The notes beneath the pieces are model-generated. The model saw nothing but the letters and a program-made list of their open reading frames with translations, was not told the DNA's origin and did no database searches. 64,000 nt of DNA from the NCBI RefSeq assembly GCF_019402665.1, contig NZ_VSST01000006.1, forward strand, positions 62,001-126,000, read 5' to 3'. The position numbers and the translations under genes were made by a program. Below, one piece after another: positions 55,469-63,560 of the stretch; position 1 is the stretch's first letter; each line of letters starts with the position of its first letter. Origin of the DNA: Bradyrhizobium canariense. GTDB lineage: Bacteria > Pseudomonadota > Alphaproteobacteria > Rhizobiales > Xanthobacteraceae.

Positions 55469-56404
55469 TCATGTGGCCGTTGGTTCGCCAGCGGATTGCC
55501 GACCCTCTTCTTCCAGCCAATCGCAAAACACCGCTGTTTGTGAACCGCTTTCGCTCTCTGCGGGCAGGTACGCGAAGTAGCTCCTCGCTGGAAGGCTGAC
55601 GTCTGGAAACGGAATGATTAAGCGGCCCGCCGCGACATCATCGCCGATCAGAGCGGTCGGTCCCATTGCTACGCCCAAGCCATCGATCGCCGCCTGAATG
55701 GTCAGAAAGAAGTGATCGAATGTTAGCGTCGCCGTCGGGATAAGGCGGGGATGTCCGGCTTTCACCAACCAATCTTGCCAAAGCCGCGGCATCGACGTGA
55801 CGTTCAGCAATGTGTGCTGCGCGAGGTCGGAAATGTCCCCCAGAGGAAGCCTCGCGACCACTGCCGGGCTGCAGACCGGGACCCGGCGCTCCGAAAGAAA
55901 CAGCCGCGACCTGAAGCCATGAAAAGAATCTGGACCGCCGCGGATGACCACGTCGAAGGTGTCGGCAAGCGCGTCGATCGGGTCGTTCGACGTGGTGAGG
56001 CGGACTTCGATATCCGGTCGCTCGTTACGGAAACGGCTCAGGCGTGGCAGCAGCCAGCGCATGCTGAACGTCGCCAGCGCATTGACTCGAAGCACGGCCG
56101 CCGGCACTGCGCCGTGGGTCGCGCGATGCTTCTTGACGGCGAACGAAATGCGGTCGAGCGCCGGGCTGATCTCTTCGAATAGCGCCGTGCCTGCCGGCGT
56201 GAGGGTGATCCGCCGCGTTGATCGCCAGAACAGCGCCGGCGCCCCCAACCGGTCCTCAAGCAGGCGCACTTGCTGACTGATCGCGCCATGCGTCACGCCC
56301 AATTCGCTGGCCGCCTCCTTGAAACTGCCGAGGCGGGCTGCCGCTTCGAAAGCGCGGACCGCGTTGAGAGGTGGCAAGGTCCTGCGCTGTGCGGAATTGC
56401 CCAT
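55469..56404 (-). CDS. LysR-family regulator (GcvA-type)
   Basis: A 311-residue LysR protein: HTH in AVRAFEAAARLGSFKEAASELGVTHGAISQQVRLLE (residues about 15-50), then an effector domain with GcvA-like features (LLNVTSMPRLWQDWL). It is divergent from an MFS gene with 168 bp between and probably controls the MFS-SDR pair. A palindrome at 56524-56536 is a candidate operator. Confidence 0.9.
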   Translation of the reverse strand: MGNSAQRRTLPPLNAVRAFEAAARLGSFKEAASELGVTHGAISQQVRLLEDRLGAPALFWRSTRRITLTPAGTALFEEISPALDRISFAVKKHRATHGAVPAAVLRVNALATFSMRWLLPRLSRFRNERPDIEVRLTTSNDPIDALADTFDVVIRGGPDSFHGFRSRLFLSERRVPVCSPAVVARLPLGDISDLAQHTLLNVTSMPRLWQDWLVKAGHPRLIPTATLTFDHFFLTIQAAIDGLGVAMGPTALIGDDVAAGRLIIPFPDVSLPARSYFAYLPAESESGSQTAVFCDWLEEEGRQSAGEPTAT

Positions 56405-56523
56405 TTGATAGAAATCCTAACTCGTTGGTCGATCATTACTGATTTGTGCAGGCTACTTCAATCGCCCATGATGTATTTGTTGCGGTATCAGCGCATCAGT
56501 CATGCGGTGCAGGACACCAGTAC

Positions 56524-56536
56524 ATAGAATTTCTAT
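56524..56536. promoter_or_regulatory. Palindrome between lysR and the MFS gene, possible LysR operator
   Basis: ATAGAATTTCTAT is a perfect inverted repeat with 6-bp arms around one base. A half copy, ATAGAAA, lies at 56408-56414 next to the lysR start. LysR regulators often bind two such sites in a divergent promoter. Confidence 0.45.
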
Positions 56537-56572
56537 CACTTGAGGAACTCTCATCGCCCCGGAGGAATCGAC

Positions 56573-57799
56573 ATGAATGACGCAGCCGTTCCAGCGGCGA
56601 GCCGTCCGGGCGAACCTGCATCATGCTCGTCGGCGCCAGAAAAATCCCGCGGCCTGCTAGCCGCCTGCCTCACCCACGCGGTTCATGACGGCTATACCGA
56701 CGGTCTCTATGCCTTCCTGCCGGTCTGGCAGGCGCAGTTCGGCCTGTCCTATGCGGCACTTGCTGTCGTGCGCGCGCTGTATTTCGGGACGATGGGGGGT
56801 ATGCAGATTCCAGCCAATCGGGTTCTTTGCGGCCTTTCGGCGCGCGAAGCGCTGATCCTATCCACTGTCGCTGCGGCAGCGGGCTTGCTGATCATGGCAC
56901 TGCCGTTCGGTTTTACCGGCCTATGCGTCGGGCTCGTCGTCGCTGGAATCGGATCGAGCATCCAGCACCCCCGCGGCTCCATGCTTGTCATCGACAGCTA
57001 TGAGTCGGAGTCGCGAGGCCCGCTTGGCATCTACAACTTTTCCGGCGATCTCGGAAAAGCCGTTTTGCCGGCCCTGATCGCAGTGCTGCTGCCGGTCGTC
57101 GCCTGGCAATGGGTGCTGGGCCTAATGGCCGCACTGGGAATTGTGCTGGTGATCGCGCTGGCGTCACTGGCGCCGACCGCCTCCAGCACTAGAAGCGCCG
57201 CAGAAGAAGTGACACCCAGCGGTGGCCGCCACGGTTTCGGCATCCTCACGACGATCGGCGCGCTCGATACGTCGACCCGCATGGGATATTTGCTCTTTCT
57301 GCCCTTCCTCATCCATGGGCAGGGCGGGGGCCTGCCCACCGTTGGAATCGCGCTCGCCCTGCTGTTCATCGGCGGTGCATTCGGTAAGGTGACCTGTGGC
57401 TGGCTGGGCGAGCGACTGGGTGTTGTCGCGACCGTGATTGTGACCGAAGCCGCAACAGCCTTGCTGATCTTGGCGACGCTGTTCACGTCACTGACGTCAA
57501 CGCTCATCCTGCTGCCACTGCTCGGCATCGTGCTGAACGGCACCTCTTCAGTGCTCTATGGCTCCGTGCCGGAGCTTTCCGATGGCGATACTGGGCGGGC
57601 ATTCGCGATTTTCTATACCAGCGTCATCGGTGCTGGAGGTCTCGCACCGATCCTGTACGGCGTCATTGCCGATCACAGCAGTCGGACGATCGGCGTGTTG
57701 GCCTCAGCTGCGACCGCTGCCCTGATCGTCCCACTCGTGCTGCTGCTGCGGAGCCATCTGCGCAACTCAACCATGGGATCGCGCAAGGCTTCCGTTTGA
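56573..57799 (+). CDS. MFS transporter (fosmidomycin resistance protein-like)
   Basis: About 408 residues from ATG 56573, with GGAGGA 6 bases upstream. Twelve hydrophobic segments; N-terminal ACLTHAVHDGYTDGLYAFLPVWQAQFGLSY and IGSSIQHPRGSMLV recall the Fsr type of drug exporters. The exported compound is unknown. It pairs with the SDR gene 95 bp downstream. Confidence 0.88.
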   Translation: MNDAAVPAASRPGEPASCSSAPEKSRGLLAACLTHAVHDGYTDGLYAFLPVWQAQFGLSYAALAVVRALYFGTMGGMQIPANRVLCGLSAREALILSTVAAAAGLLIMALPFGFTGLCVGLVVAGIGSSIQHPRGSMLVIDSYESESRGPLGIYNFSGDLGKAVLPALIAVLLPVVAWQWVLGLMAALGIVLVIALASLAPTASSTRSAAEEVTPSGGRHGFGILTTIGALDTSTRMGYLLFLPFLIHGQGGGLPTVGIALALLFIGGAFGKVTCGWLGERLGVVATVIVTEAATALLILATLFTSLTSTLILLPLLGIVLNGTSSVLYGSVPELSDGDTGRAFAIFYTSVIGAGGLAPILYGVIADHSSRTIGVLASAATAALIVPLVLLLRSHLRNSTMGSRKASV

Positions 57800-57894
57800 A
57801 CGCGGCGCCGTATGGGCGGCGAAACGCAAAGCCAGCACGGTCCTAACGCTGCGGTCGCAGGCTTGATCATCTGTCACTGAAAGAGGTACGCTAA

Positions 57895-58656
57895 ATGGAT
57901 ATCATCTCGCAGGCGCCGCTCATTCTCATAACCGGTGGAAGCCGTGGGATCGGCGCGGCGACTGCGCGGCTTGCTGCCGCACAAGGCTACGATGTCGCAA
58001 TCAGCTTTGTTTCCAATCAAGCTGCTGCTCATGCCATAGCCGCTGATGTGCGACGTGCGGGACGCCGGTCGTTGGCTGTACGCGCGGATAGTGCGGATCC
58101 AGATCAGGTGGCACAGCTCTTTGCGGCAATCGACCGGGAGTTCGGCCGGATCGATGTGCTCGTAAACAACGCAGCGGTCCTCGCGCAGCAGTCCCGGCTG
58201 GAGGATCTTGCGTTCGAGCGTATGCAGCGGATATTCGCCGTCAACGCGATCGGGCCCATTCTCTGCGCCCAGCAGGCCGTGAAGCGGATGTCCTATCGTC
58301 ATAACGGGCGGGGCGGATCCGTGGTCAACATCTCTTCGGCGTCGGCGCGTCTAGGTAGTCCCGGCGAGTATGTCGACTACGCCGCGTCAAAGGGCGCTCT
58401 TGAGACATTCACGACGGGTTTCGCAAAGGAGGTCGCGCGGGAGGGTATCCGCGTCAATTGCATTCGCCCCGGGCACATATACACCGATATGCACGCAAGC
58501 GGCGGGGAGCCGGGCCGAGTAGATCGTGTCAAGGACTCGATACCGATGGGGCGGGGTGGCCACGCGGAAGAGGTGGCACGCGCAATACTGTGGTTAGCTG
58601 GCGCCGACGCCTCGTTCGTTACCGGCACATTCCTAGATGTCACTGGCGGCAAGTGA
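57895..58656 (+). CDS. Short-chain dehydrogenase/reductase (SDR)
   Basis: A 253-residue classical SDR. The NAD(P) motif TGGSRGIGAA is at residues 13-22, NNAAV near 90, the catalytic Ser in VVNISSASA and the Tyr-x-x-x-Lys pair in YVDYAASKG. The C-terminus GTFLDVTGGK is standard. It reduces or oxidises a carbonyl or alcohol; the substrate is unknown. It is probably co-transcribed with the MFS gene. Confidence 0.92.
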   Translation: MDIISQAPLILITGGSRGIGAATARLAAAQGYDVAISFVSNQAAAHAIAADVRRAGRRSLAVRADSADPDQVAQLFAAIDREFGRIDVLVNNAAVLAQQSRLEDLAFERMQRIFAVNAIGPILCAQQAVKRMSYRHNGRGGSVVNISSASARLGSPGEYVDYAASKGALETFTTGFAKEVAREGIRVNCIRPGHIYTDMHASGGEPGRVDRVKDSIPMGRGGHAEEVARAILWLAGADASFVTGTFLDVTGGK

Positions 58657-58712
58657 TCAACAACACTGGGCCCCACTCGTCGGTCAACAACTCGTACGCG
58701 ATCAACTCTGCC

Positions 58713-58885
58713 TCAGCATCGCGTCTGGAATCGGCGCCGGCCAGAACGTTTCAAATGTTGACCATCCGTCCGTTCGCGATGATGGGCCAGCGCCACGGCC
58801 CGCTCGGTGAGCCGCCGATCCTCGTAATACCGGACCTTCTCCGCCCGGATCGGCGGCGTGCCCGCCACTATGAGGACGGCAATGG
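58713..58885 (-). pseudogene. traG: Remnant of a TraG/VirD4-type coupling protein (C-terminal end)
   Basis: The minus-strand reading VLIVAGTPPIRAEKVRYYEDRRL, ending at a stop at 58713, resembles the C-terminal end of conjugal TraG proteins (PIRAxKxRYYED). It is fused directly behind the first codons of a trbB copy. All of the ATPase domain is missing. Confidence is moderate because the fragment is short. Confidence 0.55.
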
Positions 58886-58965
58886 CAGAGCCAAGCGCGC
58901 TGCGCATCATTCGCACCGCGCGAACATGCTTCCTGGATGTATTGCCACCGTTCGCTCCCACTTAG
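58886..58965 (-). pseudogene. trbB: Remnant of trbB 5' end
   Basis: This stretch matches 54963-55048 across the trbB start: the ribosome-binding region, the GTG and about 25 codons (RSALGSAIA is kept), with a net loss of 10 bp. It then switches at GCCATTGCC to the traG-like tail. Confidence 0.8.
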
Positions 58966-59280
58966 ATCTGCTGTGAGCGCCGCCGCGGCGCCAAGCCCGA
59001 TCCGTTGCACGCGCGATCAAGAGGACAGGAGCCGGTCCGTACCGCCAAGAGTGCGGCGCCCGCCGCCGCAAGCAAGAGAACACTCTGGACGCGACGCCAA
59101 GTGGTCCAACAACAGCCAATGAGGATCTGAGCCGACGCGACTACCAGGAAATAGACTGACGTCAACAATCCGCGGTCGGTGGTCCCAAGACTGATATTCT
59201 AGCTGAGATGACTGGCAATCAAAGCGTTGATCGTTCGAAACAGATACGAGAGATATCCAGCAGCAAAACGGGAGAAACCA
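58966..59280 (-). pseudogene. Remnant of an MFS transporter N-terminal half
   Basis: Read on the minus strand, FAAGYLSYLFRTINALIASHLS, a TAG stop, then LLTSVYFLVVASAQILIG and VQSVLLLAAAGAAL follow the order of the first three helices of an MFS transporter. The continuation LIARA and IGLGAAAALTA lies in other frames. It is cut off at the trbB remnant. No start codon is clear. Confidence 0.7.
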
Positions 59281-59416
59281 CACTTGACTTGGGGTCCACT
59301 TTCCACTTTCGTCATGAATTGACTTTGCCTTCCCCGCTCGTCAAAGATCGTTCCGTGGCTGCAGCCCATGTTCTAAGTTCATTTACGGGCGGCGGCACAA
59401 CTTGCTGGACCCAGGG
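59281..59416. other. Intergenic region before the ATPase-type regulator
   Basis: About 135 bp with no recognisable feature. TTG 59402 is an alternative start for the downstream regulator. Confidence 0.4.
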
Positions 59417-62246
59417 ATGACAGGCCGGAACGCATCTGAACGGGGAAGCGCGGCGCAATTTGCCCCAGGCAGATCGATCAAGTTCGGCCGGTACGAACTC
59501 TTTGCAGATCTCAAACTATTGCTCCGCAACGGAAACAAGATCGACCTTGGCGGGCGAGCGTTCGACGTTTTGCTGGTTCTGGCCGAGGCCGGTGGCGACG
59601 TCGTCAGCAAGGAGCTCCTTATCCAAAAAGTATGGGCTGGAGCTGCGATCGAAGATAACAGCTTGCAAGCCCAGATATCCGCAATTCGGCGGGCGCTCGG
59701 CCCCGATCGCGACCTCCTCTCTACCGACTTCGGTCGGGGTTATCGCCTAGCGGGCTTGAGCCAAACTGCTGAGCAGCACCGTGGGGCCAACCGAACGCTC
59801 CCCACAACACGGCTTCCGTTCGCGCTCACCCCGTTGTTGGGACGTGAAAAAGAGTGCTCTGAAATCGGGCGGCTGATCGCACGACATCGATGCGTCACAC
59901 TCACGGGTCCGGGTGGGATCGGGAAGACACGTTTGGCTCTGGAGGTTGGCCGGTCCATCGCTCAGACGTTCCCAGACGGGGTTCACCTGGTCGAGATGGC
60001 TCGCGTCACAGACGGACAACTTGGTTTGGCCGACGATTGCCGGATGCCTGCAAGTCCCTAACACCGACCAACCAGCGCAGGTCCTGAATGAGATCAAGGA
60101 CAAGCATCTTCTCTTGGTCGTCGACAATTGCGAGCATCTAACGGACTCCATCGCCGTTGCGGTGGAAGTCTTGTTGCGGGCTGTCAGGAAACTGCACATT
60201 TTGGTCACCGCTCAGGAGCCGCTGGGCGCCGAAGGCGAACATGTTTACCGGCTCTTACCGCTGTCGATTCCACCGCTGGACACCGAATCCAGGGAAGAGG
60301 CGCTCTCGTATGCCGCTGTGCAGCTCTTTGTCGACCGTGCTTCGGCAGGATCGCAGTCTTTTGCGCTGACGCAAGACAATTTTCGGGATGTCTGCGCCAT
60401 CTGCCGGCGCCTTGACGGACTGCCGCTGAGCCTCGAGCTGGCCTCGGCACGCGTCTCGGCTCTCGGCCTTCAGGGCATGATCGCAGGCCTCGACGACCGG
60501 TTCAAGCTCCTGACGGCCGGGCGTCGAACGGCCTTGCCGCGTCATCGGACCCTGCGGGCCACGGTCGACTGGAGCCACAGCCTTTTGAATGCCGAGGAAC
60601 GCGGCTTTTTTCACCGGCTTGCCGTCTTCGCATCGTATTTCGACACCGCCGCGGCTCGTCACGTCGCCGGGCCCGATTTGATGGAGCCGTGGCAGATCTC
60701 CGATCTGCTCGCCGATCTGGTCACAAAATCGCTTCTGCTCTGCGAAGTTGACACTTCTGGTCCGCGATATCGATTGCTTGAGACGATTCGATTTTACGCA
60801 CTTGAGAAGCTCGCTGAGAGCAGCGACGTTGCCGAGGTCGCTCAGCTGCACGCTGATTTCGTTGCAGTGATGGTTCAGACGGGAGCTCGGGAGTGGGTCA
60901 CCACACCGACCGAGGTTTGGCGACAGAAGCACCAAAGTGAAATCGACGATGTGCGAGCCGCGCTCGACTGGGCCTTTTCTCCCGAAGGCGACAAGCGGAT
61001 CGGGCTCAAGATTCTCGCGAATTCCGCCCCGTATTGGATTCAGCTCTCGATGCACGACGAATGCCAGCGTTGGTTGACCCTGGCACTGGCAACGTCGTCG
61101 AGCATTCCACCGGAAGAAGAACTCGCATTGCGGGTCGCCCTCGGCACCTCGCTCAGTTGGGCCAAAGGACCCGTCAACCAGACCGGCTCCGTTTGGGCGT
61201 CCGCCTGCGAACTGGCCGTTCGATTGAATCATGTCGAAGCACAGCTTCAATCGCGTTACGGGCTGTGGCTGTTCTTTTTGCGCAGCGGTGAATACAAACA
61301 ATCCTTGGCACACGCGGCCGATATGATGACGCTGGCACAGGCGGTCGGCGACGCCGAAGCTTTAGCCGCCTCGCAACGTATCTTGGGAGTATCCCGGCAT
61401 TTTCTCGGTGACCACAGCGAAGCCCGATCGCTGATCGAAACGTCGCTCGCCTGGTATGACCAGGGACTTTGTAGCCAACCGTTTCGGTTCGGGCTCGACC
61501 AAAGGGTGTCAGGGCTTGCCTTCTTGTCTCGCGTTCTTTGGGTCCAGGGCGACTTTGCCAAGGCCTTTGAAGCCGCTTCAGCATCGATTGCGGGAGCTCG
61601 CGCGTTGGATCATGCATGCACGATGTGCTGCGCGCTTGCGGAGGGATGGTGCACCGTGAATGCGCTTGCAAGCGATCGGGACGCCGTGGAGAGCGGCTCG
61701 CTCATGCTAATCAAGACCGGTACAAAATACGGGCTCGGGTTCTGGACCGCCTATGGTGAGATTTTTCGGACCTGGGCCGAAGCCATAAGCGCGGAGCAGC
61801 CTGACGACGCACTGCCACGATTGATCTCCCTTCACAGGGATATCGACCTCGATCCCGGCTATTCGAGCCTTGTCGGGGACCTTCTCGTCCGGGCTTCCAA
61901 TGCCGCGTCGCTCGCGCAAATGGACACTGGATTTCTTCAAGGTCGCGAAGGAGAAATCAACTGGGCAACCCCGGAATTTGCCCGGATTCGGGTCCGCCTG
62001 CCGATCTCTTGTGATGGATCGGCAGCGGAGCATTCGCTAAATCGCGCACTGTCGTTGGCGAAGGGCAGCGGCGCCCACGCTTGGGAACTCAAGATTGCGA
62101 TCGACCTGGCACGCCTGCTGATCAGTGAGGCGCGCGCCGATCAGGCCCGGGAGATCCTCGGTTCCGCGTTGTCCGCGCTGCCTGCTGCCACTGGGGCACT
62201 CGGCGAGGAGGCTCGGAGCCTGATGGCCGGGTGCGGCCCCCATTAA
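59417..62246 (+). pseudogene. Winged-helix / NB-ARC-type ATPase regulator with TPR-like C-terminus, frameshifted
   Basis: One gene in two frames. The first part (to 60061) holds an OmpR-type winged helix (FGRYELFADLKLLLR to FGRGYRLAG) and a P-loop TGPGGIGKTRLALEV. Near 60018 an extra G (GACGGACAAC, where GACGACAAC would keep frame) breaks it. The second part continues NLVWPTIAGCLQVPNTD, LLLVVDNCEHL (Walker B), LPLSLELASARV and a long helical C-terminus to 62246. Restored, it would be about 940 residues. Such regulators couple ATP-dependent oligomerisation to DNA binding. It precedes the dioxygenase genes by 116 bp and may be their regulator. Confidence 0.8.
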
Positions 62247-62362
62247 CTTTTCGCAGGCCACGCGTGTCCAACGCACCTTTTCAGACTTCTGAAATTCACC
62301 GTCATTGCGCCTGAACGTCCTGACCGACCATTCTGCACCGAACCACATCGGGAGGTGCTTGG

Positions 62363-63208
62363 ATGGCAGAATTAGTCGCGGTTTACGCAGTGCCGCATAC
62401 GCCGAGCTTTGTTGCGGAGGTTCTGCAGAACGGCGACCGGTCCGAAACGGCGCAATTCTTCGCAGAAATCCGCCAGCACCTAGCAAGTGTTCGGGCAAAC
62501 CTGATCGTCACCGTCAACAACGATCATTTCAACACGTTCTTTCTCGACAATCTGCCGACGTTCGCCATTGGCTTGGCCGACCGAACCGCGGGGCCAAACG
62601 ACCAGACGCCAGGTATGCCCTGGTACGAGGTCGAGGTGGATGCGGAAGCGGCCGCGGGCTTGCAGCGCAACTTCGTCAATGACGGGTTCGATTTTTCTTC
62701 GACCCAGGAATTTCAAGTCGATCACGGCGCGCTCGTTCCGCTCCACTTCATGACGCCAAAGATGGACCTCCCGATCGTCCCGATCTTCATCAATTGCGTC
62801 GTGCCTCCCCTGCCCCCGGCGGCACGCTGCTACGACCTCGGTCGCGGCCTCGCAAAAGGGATTCGCGCTCTGAGCGGTCGACACAAGGCATCGCGCGTCG
62901 CGATCGTGAGCAGCGGATCGCTTAGCCTCGAAATCGGCGGACCGCGCGCGTTCGAAGGCAAGACATTCGGTGTCCCCGACCCCGACTGGGCAACATGGAT
63001 TCTGGACTGCGTCCGGTCAAAGGACCATCAGGCCTTGATCGAAGCCGCGACGGAAGCCCGGATGCTCGAGGCCGGCAACGTTGCCGGCGAGTTCCTGAAT
63101 TGGATGATCGCGTTGGGAGCCGTAGGCAGGTCGGCGCCAGACATCCTTATCAACCAGCCCCAATTGGGCAATGCCTTCGCGGCATGGGCGGTGGGAGCAC
63201 AGTCGTGA
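62363..63208 (+). CDS. Class III extradiol dioxygenase, catalytic-subunit family (LigB-like)
   Basis: A 281-residue LigB-fold protein. The likely iron ligands are His12 (AVPHTPSF), His55 (NNDHFN) and Glu243 (EAGNVAGEFLNW). In LigB a catalytic histidine follows a GGMSH-type motif; the aligned segment here is SSGSLSLEIGGPR with Leu189 in that place. Ring cleavage of a catechol-type acid is the family reaction, but the base may be supplied otherwise. It is coupled to a LigA-like gene by a GTGA overlap and followed by an MFS gene. Confidence 0.85.
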   Translation: MAELVAVYAVPHTPSFVAEVLQNGDRSETAQFFAEIRQHLASVRANLIVTVNNDHFNTFFLDNLPTFAIGLADRTAGPNDQTPGMPWYEVEVDAEAAAGLQRNFVNDGFDFSSTQEFQVDHGALVPLHFMTPKMDLPIVPIFINCVVPPLPPAARCYDLGRGLAKGIRALSGRHKASRVAIVSSGSLSLEIGGPRAFEGKTFGVPDPDWATWILDCVRSKDHQALIEAATEARMLEAGNVAGEFLNWMIALGAVGRSAPDILINQPQLGNAFAAWAVGAQS

Positions 63209-63495
63209 AGGGGTATCTGATCAACAAGTTCTGCCGACGAGTGCTCCACGACAAGGACTTTCGGGAGCTTGTCCTCAGAGATCCATCGACGGCGATCTCT
63301 TCAATGCCATTCACCCGGTCCGAGCGCGACGCACTGCTCAACGGCGACGTCGCAGCGCTTTATCACGAGGGGGCATCGGCATTCCTGTTGCTGATCTTGT
63401 GCCGCTTCGAAGTCCTCGGCCTGACGCTTCCGGTCTTCAACGGACGCATGCGAGCGATTTCGCAGGATCAATCCAAGTCGTTCCAAGAACAATAG
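63205..63495 (+). CDS. LigA-like small subunit of the extradiol dioxygenase
   Basis: A 96-residue helical protein from GTG 63205 that overlaps the LigB-like stop. YLINKFCRRVLHDKDFRELVLRDP and FTRSERDALLNGDVAALYHEGASAFLL match the LigA fold, which caps the active site of LigAB-type dioxygenases. The order LigB-LigA is the reverse of Sphingobium ligA-ligB. Together they would form a heteromeric aromatic ring-cleaving enzyme. Confidence 0.8.
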   Translation: MKGYLINKFCRRVLHDKDFRELVLRDPSTAISSMPFTRSERDALLNGDVAALYHEGASAFLLLILCRFEVLGLTLPVFNGRMRAISQDQSKSFQEQ

Positions 63496-63560
63496 AGCGG
63501 ATCAAACGCCGCCAGCAATGAAGCATCCGTTCGCTATCGGCGAACCCGGGAGGAAAGATA

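Noticed and set aside
58713..58961. MerR- or CopG-type small regulator as an explanation for the short minus-strand ORF
   Set aside because: The first half is clearly the trbB start region and the second half fits a TraG tail better; no HTH pattern is visible.
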